From Rhizobium sp. AC27/96 (GTDB taxonomy: Bacteria > Pseudomonadota > Alphaproteobacteria > Rhizobiales > Rhizobiaceae): a stretch of DNA of 64,000 nucleotides. The DNA lies in contig NZ_LXKN01000058.1 of assembly GCF_001692325.1 (NCBI RefSeq), positions 186,001 to 250,000 of the forward strand, given 5' to 3'. The translations under genes were made by a program, and so were the position numbers. Positions 15,898-24,567 of this stretch are shown here, piece after piece. Numbering within the stretch: the first letter of the stretch is position 1; each line of letters opens with the position of its first letter. The notes beneath the pieces are model-generated. The model saw only the letters and a program-made list of their open reading frames with translations, had not been told where the DNA came from and made no database searches.

Positions 15898-16701
15898 CTA
15901 AGACGAGAATTGCTTGTAGCATTCGTCCGCAACCCGCTGAAGCATCTCGCGGGAGATTTCGCCGGTGACGGTGTAACCGAGGCTGCCATCGATCCAGTAG
16001 AAGGTCTCGACGTCACCGTTGCTGGCGAAGCGGAAGCTGGTCGTCGTGTTAGCGTTGTTGTGCCCGACAAGCACGGTCAGGCGTTGGCCGCTGGCATTTT
16101 CATACATGAACATGGCGCCCGGCGTGCCGTTGATCGGTAGCAGCCTGCCGCCAACCAGCTGGAAGCCAAGTACCTGCAGGCTCGGCACCTTGAGGCCGGC
16201 AACATTCATGCGCTTGCCGAGCCATGTGGCGAGATGCGCTTCCTGATCCGCGCCGACTTCGACGGGATGGCGCACTTCGCTCGCATAGACGATGAAGGCC
16301 GAATGCGCCTGTTGCGGCCATGCTTCCATGGCGGTCAGTTGCAATTCGGGTCTTGCAAACAGGTCCGGACCGAAATGGCCGGCCACGGCGCCGGCGAGAA
16401 AGAGCGCCAGCGAGGCCGCAAACATAATTAGCCGGCGAAATTTATGTGGAGCAGCCTTGTCTTCAGGTAGAGCTCTTTTGCCTCTTGCGATCAGATCCGC
16501 ATCGCCCTCCATGGAGATCCCATAGGGTGCGAACAAGGCCCTGATACCATCGCTCTGGGCCTGCCATGCGGCGACGGTGGCGGCGTCTTTGGGATTTTCG
16601 GCAAGCCATGCCTCCATCTGTGCCTGTCTTTCCGGCGGCAGCTGGCCGTCGGCAAAGGCGTGGAGATCCGCTTCGGTCACGGTGGGGTTGCGTTCGGTCA
16701 T
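15898..16701 (-). CDS. membrane anti-sigma factor
   Basis: 267 residues. The N-terminal ~85 residues (TEADLHAFADGQLPPERQAQ) resemble anti-sigma domains, followed by one membrane helix (about 90-110, LIMFAASLALFLAGAVAGHF) and a periplasmic region with AMFMYENASGQRLTVLVG and FYWIDGSLGYTVTGEI. It would hold the ECF sigma factor at the inner membrane until a periplasmic signal arrives. The start overlaps the sigma gene stop by 4 bp. It lacks a recognisable zinc-binding HxxxCxxC motif. Confidence 0.85.
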   Translation of the reverse strand: MTERNPTVTEADLHAFADGQLPPERQAQMEAWLAENPKDAATVAAWQAQSDGIRALFAPYGISMEGDADLIARGKRALPEDKAAPHKFRRLIMFAASLALFLAGAVAGHFGPDLFARPELQLTAMEAWPQQAHSAFIVYASEVRHPVEVGADQEAHLATWLGKRMNVAGLKVPSLQVLGFQLVGGRLLPINGTPGAMFMYENASGQRLTVLVGHNNANTTTSFRFASNGDVETFYWIDGSLGYTVTGEISREMLQRVADECYKQFSS

Positions 16702-17252
16702 TTTGGCCTCCGAAGCGTAATGACATTGTCGGCGCTCATCAGGCTGGTCATCTTCTGGCGTGCGCGAGACAGGCGCGACATGACGGTGCCGATCGGGATA
16801 TCCAGCATGTCGGCGACATCCTGATAGCTGTAGCCTTCGACGACGACGAGCATCAGCACTGCGCGATACTCCTCGCTCAGGCTATTGAGGGCTGTCTCCA
16901 GCCGCGAGCGTTCCAGCGGGTCATTATCCGTTTCGGTCGCATGCAGATGATTATTGTCGTCGATGTCGACGAAGCTGCGGTTGCCCTGCTGGCGCAATCC
17001 GTTGCGATAGAGGTTGGTCATGATGGTGAGAACCCAGCCGCGCAGGTTCAGCCCGCGCCACTGGTCGCGTCGCGTCAACACCTTTTCCACGCAGTCCTGC
17101 AACAGGTCCTCGCCGTCGGCGTCGGAGCGCGTGAGACTGCGCGAATAGCGTCGCAGCGAGGGGAGGAGCGTCAGCACCTCCGCCTCGAAACTATCGGGCG
17201 CGGAGGCTGTCGCCGCCGCGCCCTTTCCTGTCCCCTCAGGGCTTTGCGACAT
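16698..17252 (-). CDS. ECF-family RNA polymerase sigma factor
   Basis: 184 residues. Region 2 (DADGEDLLQDCVEKVL and RGWVLTIMTNLYRN) and region 4 (LNSLSEEYRAVLMLVVVEGY, then SYQDVADMLDIPIGTVMSRL) are clear; there is no region 1 or 3. The ATG at 17252 (MSQSPEG) has AAGGG 8 nt upstream and overlaps the end of the upstream secreted-protein gene by 17 bp. The three genes 17616-15898 form a single overlapping operon, so the secreted protein is probably part of, or controlled with, this sigma system. No target promoter motif could be deduced. Confidence 0.92.
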   Translation of the reverse strand: MSQSPEGTGKGAAATASAPDSFEAEVLTLLPSLRRYSRSLTRSDADGEDLLQDCVEKVLTRRDQWRGLNLRGWVLTIMTNLYRNGLRQQGNRSFVDIDDNNHLHATETDNDPLERSRLETALNSLSEEYRAVLMLVVVEGYSYQDVADMLDIPIGTVMSRLSRARQKMTSLMSADNVITLRRPK

Positions 17253-17616
17253 CCCATACGCCCTTAAAGCCATCGCCGGCGACGTCGCCGGCCTTTGCGT
17301 CCTTGACGAAGAAATAGAGCGGCATGCCGTCCTTTGCCCACTGTTTCATCCCGTCCTTGCGGGTGATGACGGAATATGCACCTTCCGCCTTGGCCTTGTC
17401 ATCGGCCATCAACGGCGGCCATGCCTTTGCGCAATCGCCGTTGCAATTGGATTCACCCGACTTGTCGTTCTTGAAGGTGTAAAGCGTCATGCCGTTTTCG
17501 CCGGCAAGGACCTTGCCCTTGGCGCTGTCGACTGTCTTCACCGGCGCAGCGGCGAAGGCGACTGTGGCAAAGGCGGATGCGGCGGCAAGCGCCGCCAGGA
17601 ATGTCACGGTCTTCAT
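17236..17616 (-). CDS. secreted COG4315-type protein
   Basis: 126 residues with a clear signal peptide (MKTVTFLAALAAASAFATVAFAA, cleavage near 23). The mature part has two copies of the 'secreted repeat' found in COG4315 proteins: NGMTLYTFKNDKSGESNCNG plus CAKAWPPL, and GMPLYFFVKDAKAGDVAGDG plus FKGVWDV. Two cysteines (SNCNGDCAKAW) may form a disulfide. The ATG at 17616 follows a GAGGAGAG ribosome site. Function unknown; it heads the operon with the ECF sigma and anti-sigma factors. Confidence 0.85.
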   Translation of the reverse strand: MKTVTFLAALAAASAFATVAFAAAPVKTVDSAKGKVLAGENGMTLYTFKNDKSGESNCNGDCAKAWPPLMADDKAKAEGAYSVITRKDGMKQWAKDGMPLYFFVKDAKAGDVAGDGFKGVWDVAKP

Positions 17617-17768
17617 GATATCTCTCCTCGGGTGATGGACGCATATCCGTCCAGGCCTCGCATTCTGCGCTGCCGGATGTGAGACACGCTCCGTTCTTAT
17701 TTTATTCCCGGCCGCGGGCATGTTTTTTACGGCTTGCGTCCGGAGACCGAATCCTGCCAAGTCGACCG

Positions 17769-18896
17769 ATGCAATTTGCGCCACAACAAGATGAAGCGCT
17801 CAAGGCCGTTGCCAAATGGCTGAAGGAAGGGCGCTCCCCGCTGTTTCGCCTGTTCGGCTATGCCGGCACGGGCAAGACGACACTTGCACGGCATTTTGCC
17901 GAGCATGTCGATGGCGAAGTCCTGTTTGCGGCCTTCACCGGCAAGGCGGCGCAGGTGCTGCGTTCGCGCGGAGCCAGCAATGCCAAAACAATCCATTCGC
18001 TGATCTATCGTCCGCGCGGCGAAGAATCCGTCGAGGACGAGGAAACCGGCAAGACTTCAATTGCGCCGATGTTCACGATCAACCGCCAGAGCCCGGTTGC
18101 GAAGGCTGCGCTGATCATTGTCGACGAATGCTCGATGGTGGACGAGGCGCTCGGCAAGGATCTGATGAGTTTCGGTACGCCGATCCTCGTGCTTGGCGAC
18201 CCCGGCCAGTTGCCGCCGATCTCGGGCGGTGGCTTCTTCACCGATCAGGAGCCGGATTATCTGCTGACGGATATTCACCGCCAGGCCCGCGACAACCCGA
18301 TCATCCAACTCGCCATGCATGTGCGTGAAGGCAAGGAGATCATGCACGGAGATTACGGCACGGCGCAGGTGATTTCGAAGAATGAGGTCACGCAGGCCCT
18401 GGTCATGGAGGCGGATCAGGTGCTCGTCGGCACCAACCGCACCCGCAAGCGCTACAATCAGCGCCTGCGCGAACTCAAGGGCTTTTCGACCGAATATCCG
18501 CAATCCGGCGACAAGCTCGTCTGTCTGCGCAATGACCCCGCCAAGGGCCTGCTCAACGGTTCGCTCTGGCAGGTAATGACCTCTTCCAAGGAAACGACGA
18601 AGCCCGGCATCAACCTCCTGATCCGGCCGGAAGACGACGACATGGACAGGGGTGCGGCGAAGATCAAGCTGCTGAAGCAGGCCTTCGAGGATGTCGAGGG
18701 CGAGATCCCGTGGTCGACCCGTAAACGCTATGACGAGTTCGATTACGGCTATGCGCTGACAGTGCACAAGGCGCAGGGCTCGCAGTGGAACAATGTGGTG
18801 CTGTTCGATGAAAGCTGGGCGTTCCGCGATACGCGTGAACGCTGGCTTTATACGGCTATCACCCGCGCCGCCGAGACGCTGACGATCGTCCGATAA
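17769..18896 (+). CDS. RecD-like ATP-dependent DNA helicase (superfamily 1)
   Basis: 375 residues. Motif I GYAGTGKTT (30-38), motif Ia AFTGKAAQVLRSRG, motif II IIVDECSMVD, motif III VLGDPGQLPPI, a motif V-like ALTVHKAQGSQW and motif VI YTAITRA give a complete RecD/Pif1-type helicase core. It is much shorter than RecD2 and lacks the N-terminal region, and no recBC is nearby. ATG 17769 begins the conserved FAPQQDEAL; a longer frame from 17679 exists but has no support. No Shine-Dalgarno is visible. Confidence 0.88.
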   Translation: MQFAPQQDEALKAVAKWLKEGRSPLFRLFGYAGTGKTTLARHFAEHVDGEVLFAAFTGKAAQVLRSRGASNAKTIHSLIYRPRGEESVEDEETGKTSIAPMFTINRQSPVAKAALIIVDECSMVDEALGKDLMSFGTPILVLGDPGQLPPISGGGFFTDQEPDYLLTDIHRQARDNPIIQLAMHVREGKEIMHGDYGTAQVISKNEVTQALVMEADQVLVGTNRTRKRYNQRLRELKGFSTEYPQSGDKLVCLRNDPAKGLLNGSLWQVMTSSKETTKPGINLLIRPEDDDMDRGAAKIKLLKQAFEDVEGEIPWSTRKRYDEFDYGYALTVHKAQGSQWNNVVLFDESWAFRDTRERWLYTAITRAAETLTIVR

Positions 18897-18925
18897 CATC
18901 GCGCTTGAGGTGTTGCGGCCTATCT

Positions 18926-18941
18926 GTCACCGAGTGGTGAC
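18926..18941. other. inverted repeat upstream of pdxJ
   Basis: GTCACC (18926-18931) and GGTGAC (18936-18941) form a perfect 6-bp inverted repeat with a 4-bp gap, in the 165-bp space between the helicase and pdxJ. There is no T-run. It could be an operator or a hairpin. Confidence 0.35.
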
Positions 18942-19061
18942 GGATGTGCCGAACGCCCATCAAAGTTTTGCATGGGTTGATGTCGGAATCTCGTTGGTTT
19001 TGCTGGCCATAATGGCATAAAACGGCGCTACCATCCGGTCTGAAAATCAGGGATTTCGATC

Positions 19062-19814
19062 ATGCCCGTCAAGCTTTCCGTGAACCTCAATGCCATCGCT
19101 ATGCTGCGCAACCGGCGTGACCTTCCCTGGCCGAGCGTCACGGGGCTCGGTCGTATTGCGCTTGCGGCGGGCGCGAGCGGTCTCACGGTGCATCCGCGGC
19201 CTGACCAGCGTCATGTCCGCTTCTCCGATCTGCCCGAAATCCGCGCGCTGATCGATGACGAGTTTCCGGAGGCCGAATTCAATATCGAGGGCTATCCGTC
19301 CGATGAATTCTTCGATCTGTGTGCTTCGGCAGAGCCGGAGCAGGTGACGCTGGTGCCGGACGATCCCACACAGGCGACATCGGATCACGGCTGGGATTTC
19401 CGCAAGAACCGCGACCTGCTGGTCGATGTGGTTGCCCAATACAAGAAGATCGGCTGTCGCGTGTCGTTGTTTGCCGATGGCGATGGTGATGCTGACGCTG
19501 TAAAAATCGCCAGGGAAGTCGGCGCCGATCGCATCGAGCTTTACACCGGCCCTTACGGCGGTTGCTATGATGATTCGCAGAAGGCGGCCGTCATTCTCGA
19601 AGCGCTCGGCAAAACAGCCGACGCCGCCTTCGCCAACGGCCTTGACGTCAACGCCGGTCACGACCTGACGGTTGCCAACCTGCCGGCGCTCGTGAAGCGC
19701 ATTCCGAAGCTCGCCGAAACCTCGATCGGCCATGGGCTGACCGCCGATGCGCTGGAATATGGCATGGCCGAAACGGTGCGGCGCTTCCGCCGCGCTTGCG
19801 GGCAGGTGGTCTAA
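19062..19814 (+). CDS. pdxJ: pyridoxine 5'-phosphate synthase PdxJ
   Basis: 250 residues, full length. It condenses 1-deoxyxylulose 5-phosphate with 3-amino-1-hydroxyacetone phosphate to make pyridoxine 5'-phosphate, the last ring-forming step of the DXP-dependent B6 pathway. The TIM-barrel signatures are LSVNLNAIAMLRN, LTVHPRPDQRHVR, EFNIEGYPSDEF, QVTLVPD, LDVNAGHDLTVAN and SIGHGLTADALEYGM. It stands alone, with no acpS or pdxA nearby. Confidence 0.96.
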   Translation: MPVKLSVNLNAIAMLRNRRDLPWPSVTGLGRIALAAGASGLTVHPRPDQRHVRFSDLPEIRALIDDEFPEAEFNIEGYPSDEFFDLCASAEPEQVTLVPDDPTQATSDHGWDFRKNRDLLVDVVAQYKKIGCRVSLFADGDGDADAVKIAREVGADRIELYTGPYGGCYDDSQKAAVILEALGKTADAAFANGLDVNAGHDLTVANLPALVKRIPKLAETSIGHGLTADALEYGMAETVRRFRRACGQVV

Positions 19815-19971
19815 TCAGCGGCAACCTTCCATAAGACGACAGGTCCGATTGAGCGATTTGTGGGGTAAGAGTGCCCACGAACCGGTCAGCCCCTCTGCAG
19901 GGCAGTGAGCATCGAATTGGTTACAATAAAAGGCTGGTTCATCCGCAGTTCGGGAAAGTTGGAGGAATGCG

Positions 19972-20424
19972 GTGACAGAGATTCCTGAAAGCATGAAGCC
20001 GGAATTGGCTGAGTGGAACAATGGTCGTGGTATCGGCATCGATACGTGGACTGGCTGCGTCGGCAGCTTTTCACTTGCTGTGGGATATTCCTCGATATTT
20101 TGGCCACGGTTCGTCGAGCATCGGGAATATATCTTGATGGCCGGTTTTTCCGAGGAAAGTCTGAGATCTTTTGACGGTGGTCCGGGTGCAACTCGACAAT
20201 CTGTTGAATGGGTTATGAACCATCTTCATCTTGCCGACATTCAGCATTCGGAATGTGCTGATATATCCAGCGATAAGCTTATTCTTCTGGGTGAGCGAAT
20301 GACGGAAATCTATGCAGCAAAGCTGCAGTGGCAGTTTCCGGATCGAAAATTCGTGGTGCAATTTGCTAGGCCTGACGACAAGGAAGAGCTCGGGGATTAC
20401 CAACTGAGCTTTTTCCAGGAATAA
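19972..20424 (+). CDS. hypothetical protein, 150 residues
   Basis: I do not recognise it. The start is GTG 19972 with GGAGG 6-7 nt upstream. The protein is acidic and soluble, with Trp-rich patches (DTWTGCVGSFSL, WPRFVEHREYIL, VEWVMNHLHL) and no signal peptide or helix bundle. Base composition is clearly less GC-rich than pdxJ. It stands alone between pdxJ and an NmrA-type gene. It could be an acquired orphan of the immunity-protein kind, but that is only inference. Confidence 0.62.
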   Translation: MTEIPESMKPELAEWNNGRGIGIDTWTGCVGSFSLAVGYSSIFWPRFVEHREYILMAGFSEESLRSFDGGPGATRQSVEWVMNHLHLADIQHSECADISSDKLILLGERMTEIYAAKLQWQFPDRKFVVQFARPDDKEELGDYQLSFFQE

Positions 20425-20512
20425 GTTGCGGATGGCAAAAGCCTGACTATGTTCGACGGCCTGGATGCTCCAAGCAAACTGGCGATATTTTTTGCCCACT
20501 AAAGCAAGAATT

Positions 20513-20536
20513 TTCCTCCCCGCAAGGGGGGAGGAA
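20513..20536. repeat. rhizobial-type C/G palindrome
   Basis: TTCCTCCCC (20513-20521) and GGGGAGGAA (20528-20536) form a hairpin. It resembles the C/G-rich intergenic palindromes common in rhizobial genomes and the one at 39789-39809 in this window. There is no T-run on either strand, so it is not a classical terminator. Confidence 0.6.
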
Positions 20537-20600
20537 GAAGATGCGTCGGGCGAGCGCAACCGATACCGCCACGCGGGCCTCACCCGACTATCCCGTAAAC

Positions 20601-21488
20601 TCAGCCGAGCAATGCGGCCTTGTGTTCTTCGACGAAGCTGCGCAGCGTCTGTGGTTCCTTGCCGGTCAGCTTGTTGAAATCATTCGTCAGGATGTCGAAA
20701 TTGCCGGCGCGGGTGTTGGCGTCGGCGGAGACGAGCATGTCGACCACGAATTTCGGCAGGCCGGCGCCGGTGAGGCCGGCGGCGAACTGTTCGTCGTTGA
20801 CCTGTACGACTTCGAGCGGACGGCCGGTGATCTTGCTGACGACGCTTGCTACATCTTCGATGGTCGAGGCGGTCGAGCCGGTGAGCGTGTAGGTGGCGTT
20901 GTCCGTGGTGTCGGAAGCCAAAGCGGCGGCGATGGCGAGCGCGCAATCGTTGCGGCTGATGTTGCTGACACGGCCATTGCCGGTGGCGGTGTACCACTTG
21001 CCAACTTCGAGGCTATGCGGCAGGCCCAAGAGATAATTGTCGAAATACCAGGCGTCGCGCAGGATCGTGAAGCCGATGCCGCTGGCCTTGATGGCGTTTT
21101 CCGTGCCGAGATGGTCGGGCGCGAAGGTGACGAGCGAACCTTCCGGTGCCGGCATGGAGGTGTAGAGGATGTGCTTCACGCCGGCCTTCTTCGCAGCTTC
21201 GACGGCAGCCGTGTGCTGCTTCAGGCGCAGGCCGGGAACGGCAAGCGCGTCGGTGCTGATGATCAGCAGCCGGTCGACACCGGCAAAAGCATCGCTCAGG
21301 CTGGCAGCATCGTCGAAATCGGCCTTGCGGGTGATGACGCCCTTGGCAGCGAGGTCGGCCAGCTTCTCGGGGCTACGCGTGGCAGCGACGATGCGGCCGG
21401 GGGCGACCTTATATGTCTCCAGCAGGTGATGAATGACGCGCTGGCCGAGCTGGCCTGCGGCACCGGTGACGAGAAGAGTGCTGCTCAT
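20601..21488 (-). CDS. NmrA/QorB-like NAD(P)H oxidoreductase
   Basis: 295 residues, an atypical SDR of the NmrA/QorB (YtfG) type. The Rossmann motif is TGAAGQLGQRV at the N-terminus; RIVAATRSPEKLADLA, KHILYTSMPAPEGS and FTILRDAWYFDNYLLGLPHS are typical of this quinone-reductase-like group. The catalytic Tyr-x-x-x-Lys of classical SDRs is absent, as usual in the family. It diverges from an HxlR regulator 137 bp away, a common arrangement in which the regulator represses the oxidoreductase in response to quinones or aldehydes. Confidence 0.87.
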   Translation of the reverse strand: MSSTLLVTGAAGQLGQRVIHHLLETYKVAPGRIVAATRSPEKLADLAAKGVITRKADFDDAASLSDAFAGVDRLLIISTDALAVPGLRLKQHTAAVEAAKKAGVKHILYTSMPAPEGSLVTFAPDHLGTENAIKASGIGFTILRDAWYFDNYLLGLPHSLEVGKWYTATGNGRVSNISRNDCALAIAAALASDTTDNATYTLTGSTASTIEDVASVVSKITGRPLEVVQVNDEQFAAGLTGAGLPKFVVDMLVSADANTRAGNFDILTNDFNKLTGKEPQTLRSFVEEHKAALLG

Positions 21489-21625
21489 GACTTTATCCTT
21501 GTTTGACCGCCGCGGACTTGCAGAGGTTGGTTGCTCTCAAAAAGAGACTAGCACTACATTGGTGTTTGACTTCGACCTGTAAAGGAGGCAGTTTTTTAGC
21601 TCAACGTTACCAAAAGGGAACCGGC

Positions 21626-22042
21626 ATGAGCGCCAGCACCGTCGTCAATCTGCGCAGCATAGATCCGCCGTTGCGCGACGTCGATCTCAGCAATCTCGAT
21701 TTCTCCAATTGTCCGGTGCGCGATCTGATCTCTCAGATCGGCGGCAAATGGTCGGTGCTGCTTCTCGAAACATTGGCAAAGCGGCCCTACCGTTTCGGCG
21801 AGTTGCGACGCCTTGTACCTGATATTTCCCAGCGCATGCTGACGCAGACGCTGCGCGACCTGCAGCGCGATGGCTATGTCGACCGCGAGGTTTTCCCAAC
21901 CAAGCCGCCAAGCGTCGAATACAGCATGACCGATCTCGGCCGTTCGCTGTATGAGCCGCTGGCCATGCTTTTGAACTGGGCGGAGGCCAATCATGAGGCC
22001 GTGCGCGCAGCACGCGTCCGTTTCGATCAATCGCCGGACTGA
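21626..22042 (+). CDS. HxlR family transcriptional regulator
   Basis: 138 residues. The winged-helix HxlR pattern is clear: CPVRDLISQIGGKWSVLLLE, then RFGELRRLVPDISQRMLTQT and LRDLQRDGYVDREVFPTKPP, and VEYSMTDLGRSL. The single N-terminal cysteine (SNCPV) corresponds to the redox/aldehyde-sensing position in this family. ATG 21626 has AAAGGGA 6 nt upstream. It is divergent from the QorB-like gene and lies 8 bp upstream of a FAD monooxygenase, so it probably controls both. Confidence 0.9.
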   Translation: MSASTVVNLRSIDPPLRDVDLSNLDFSNCPVRDLISQIGGKWSVLLLETLAKRPYRFGELRRLVPDISQRMLTQTLRDLQRDGYVDREVFPTKPPSVEYSMTDLGRSLYEPLAMLLNWAEANHEAVRAARVRFDQSPD

Positions 22043-22050
22043 GCCTTGCC

Positions 22051-23298
22051 GTGAAGCCTTTGAAGATCGCCATCGTCGGCGCCGGACCTGCCGGTCTCGC
22101 CGCCTCTCTCTTTCTCACGCGCGCCGGTCATACGACGGATATCATTGAACGTTTCGACAGCCCTGCGGCGGTCGGCTCGGCGCTGATGCTGCAGCCGACG
22201 GGATTGACCGTGCTTGAAACGCTCGGGCTCGGTCCCGCCATTCATGCCGCCGGCAACCGTATCGATCGCTTGTTCGGCACGGAAACCACCCGTGGTCGCA
22301 CCGTTCTCGACGTGCGCTACAATGCGCTGCCGGGTGGCCGTTATGGACTTGGCGTCCATCGCGCAGCGCTGTTCGATACGCTCTATGACGAAGTCTCCGC
22401 CCGAAGACATCCGATCTTTACGGGGCAGAAAGTCGTCGCCGTGACAGAAGAAGGGGGCCGCAGCTATCTTTCAGTCGAAGGTGGCGAGCGGCTTGGACCC
22501 TATGATCTTGTGATCGATGCCAGTGGCGCGCGATCCGAACTGGTGGCGGCTTCGCCGGCGGCGCCGCGCGTGCGAAATCTCGTCTACGGCGCCTTCTGGG
22601 CGACGCTCGATTGTCCTGATGGTCTGGTGGATCAGGCGGCGCTGACGCAGCGTTATGATAAGGCGAGTGTGATGATCGGTGTTTTGCCGGTTGGCAGCCG
22701 AAAGCCTGAAATGCCGAAGCAGGCGGCGTTGTTCTGGAGTCTGAAGGTCGGTGATGCCGACGAGGTCCGCAGGCGCGGGCTCGACCGCTGGAAGCGGACC
22801 GTCCGTGGTTACTGGCCGGAATGCGAGCCATTGCTTGCGCAGATCACGGATTGGGAGCAATTGACGCTGGCGCGCTATGCCCATCGAACTCTGAGGCTAC
22901 CCTATAGCGGGCGAACGGTTTTCGTCGGCGATGCCGCACATTCCACCAGCCCGCAGCTCGGGCAGGGTGCAAATATGGCACTGCTTGATGTGGCGGCGCT
23001 GGCGCATGCGCTTGCGAGCTACGAGACTATTGAAGCGGCATTCTCCGCCTATGCGAGAGCGCGGCGAATGCATGTGCGGCTGTTCCAGCTGCTGTCGCTG
23101 GCATTCACGCCATTCTACCAGTCGGATTCGGCTGCCTTGGCCTGGGTCCGCGACCGGCTGGTCGCGACTATCGCCAAGGTGCCGCCGGCACCGCAGATCC
23201 TGGCTGCGATCGTTTCCGGCACGCTGGTCGATCCATTTGCGGCGGCCGGCCTCAGTGAATGCGACTGGCTGCGGAATGTTGTTCCGCAGCCGTCCTGA
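22051..23298 (+). CDS. FAD-dependent monooxygenase
   Basis: 415 residues, a PHBH/UbiH-type aromatic-ring hydroxylase fold. FAD motif GAGPAG (10-15) at the N-terminus, then a DG-like DLVIDASGARS, and GDAAHSTSPQLGQGANMALLD, the second FAD-binding motif. The start is GTG 22051, 8 bp after the HxlR stop, so it is in the regulator's operon. Substrate unknown; association with a quinone-type reductase and HxlR suggests oxidative handling of an aromatic compound. Its stop directly abuts the stop of the convergent MFS gene. Confidence 0.88.
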   Translation: MKPLKIAIVGAGPAGLAASLFLTRAGHTTDIIERFDSPAAVGSALMLQPTGLTVLETLGLGPAIHAAGNRIDRLFGTETTRGRTVLDVRYNALPGGRYGLGVHRAALFDTLYDEVSARRHPIFTGQKVVAVTEEGGRSYLSVEGGERLGPYDLVIDASGARSELVAASPAAPRVRNLVYGAFWATLDCPDGLVDQAALTQRYDKASVMIGVLPVGSRKPEMPKQAALFWSLKVGDADEVRRRGLDRWKRTVRGYWPECEPLLAQITDWEQLTLARYAHRTLRLPYSGRTVFVGDAAHSTSPQLGQGANMALLDVAALAHALASYETIEAAFSAYARARRMHVRLFQLLSLAFTPFYQSDSAALAWVRDRLVATIAKVPPAPQILAAIVSGTLVDPFAAAGLSECDWLRNVVPQPS

Positions 23299-24513
23299 TC
23301 AGTTCTTGCGCTCGGTCAGGAAAGCCAGCAGCGCAATCACCGGGAAGGCGATGCCAAACCAGGAGGCGAGGTTCCAGCCGCCTGACGCATAGGCCCAGCC
23401 GCCGAGCGCCGAACCGATGGCGCCGCCGCCAAAGAAGGTTGCCATATAGAGGCCGTTCAGGCGGCTGCGATGCTCGGCGCTGAGCGCGAAGATGGCGCGT
23501 TGGCCAAGCACGAGATTGGTCTGCACGCCGAAATCGAGCATGATGCCGGAGAGCGTCAGCGTGATCAGTGCCAGCAGCGAACCGCCGCCTGAGACATGGC
23601 CGATAAAGAAGGCGACTATGGCGAGCACCATGGCGAAGGCGGTGGCGAGCTTCGTCCAGCCACGATCGGCAACCCGGCCCGCGATGGGTGAGGCGACCGC
23701 GCCGGCGGCACCTGCCAATGCAAAGAGCGCGATGCCGTTCTGCGTCAGGCCGAAGGCCGGGCTCGCCAGCAGCAGGGGCGTCGTCGTCCAGAAAAGGCTG
23801 AAGGCGGCGAACATGCAGGCCTGATAGAGTGCGCGCCGCTGCAGCACCGGCGTATTCAGGGCGAGATGGCCCATGGAAGAGAGCAGCTGGCCGTAGTGCA
23901 GCTTGGTGTGCGGCACACGCGTTGGCAGCGCGACGCGCAGGATGACGGCGAGGCCGATCATGATCGCGGCGGAGATGATGTAGACCGCGTGCCATGAAAG
24001 AAGCTCGGAGAGAAAGCTCGCTGCCGGGCGGGCCAGCATGATGCCGCAGAGCAGGCCGCTCATGACGTTGCCGACGACCGCGCCACGGCTGGCGTCAGGT
24101 GCCATATGGGCCGCGAAGGGCACCAGGACTTGGACGGAGACGGATGCCAGGCCGATGCAGAGCGAAGCCAGCAGGAACAGCGACGGGGAGGAGGCGAAGG
24201 CAGCGCCGATAAGGGCGAGGGCGGCAAGCGCCACCAGCATCAGCACCAGCTTCCGGTTTTCGAGCAGGTCGCCAAGCGGCACGATCAGGAGCAGGCCAAG
24301 GCCGTAGCCGATCTGTGTCAGCGTCACGATTAGGCCGGTCGCGGCTGGGGAGAAGCCAAGCGATTGGCTGATGGGGCCAGCGAGCGGTTGACCATAGTAG
24401 ATATTGGCAGCCACCAGCCCGCAGGCGGCGGCGAACATGAAGGTCATCAATGGCGAAATGGTCTTCTCCGGGAGCGGTATGCTCTCCCGTCTGGCGGCAG
24501 CAGTTGCAGGCAT
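23299..24513 (-). CDS. MFS transporter (12 membrane segments)
   Basis: 404 residues with twelve predicted helices. The start region (FAAACGLVAANIYYGQPLAGPI) and the loop 2-3 motif GDLLENRKLVLM are those of the sugar-efflux/drug-type MFS exporters. It lies 54 bp downstream of a TetR gene on the same strand, so the regulator and pump are probably one operon autorepressed from the operator at 25198. The cargo is unknown. Its TGA and the TGA of the convergent monooxygenase form the palindrome TGATCA with no gap. Confidence 0.9.
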   Translation of the reverse strand: MPATAAARRESIPLPEKTISPLMTFMFAAACGLVAANIYYGQPLAGPISQSLGFSPAATGLIVTLTQIGYGLGLLLIVPLGDLLENRKLVLMLVALAALALIGAAFASSPSLFLLASLCIGLASVSVQVLVPFAAHMAPDASRGAVVGNVMSGLLCGIMLARPAASFLSELLSWHAVYIISAAIMIGLAVILRVALPTRVPHTKLHYGQLLSSMGHLALNTPVLQRRALYQACMFAAFSLFWTTTPLLLASPAFGLTQNGIALFALAGAAGAVASPIAGRVADRGWTKLATAFAMVLAIVAFFIGHVSGGGSLLALITLTLSGIMLDFGVQTNLVLGQRAIFALSAEHRSRLNGLYMATFFGGGAIGSALGGWAYASGGWNLASWFGIAFPVIALLAFLTERKN

Positions 24514-24567
24514 GTCTTGTCCTCGATGGGGGCTTGGGAGCGTGCTCCCCGAAATTTCGATGAAAAA

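Noticed and set aside
20541..21506. A long plus-strand frame (321 codons) opposite the NmrA-type gene
   Set aside because: It is the mirror of a well-supported minus-strand gene; Gly/Asp/Val-rich translation without domain or ribosome site.
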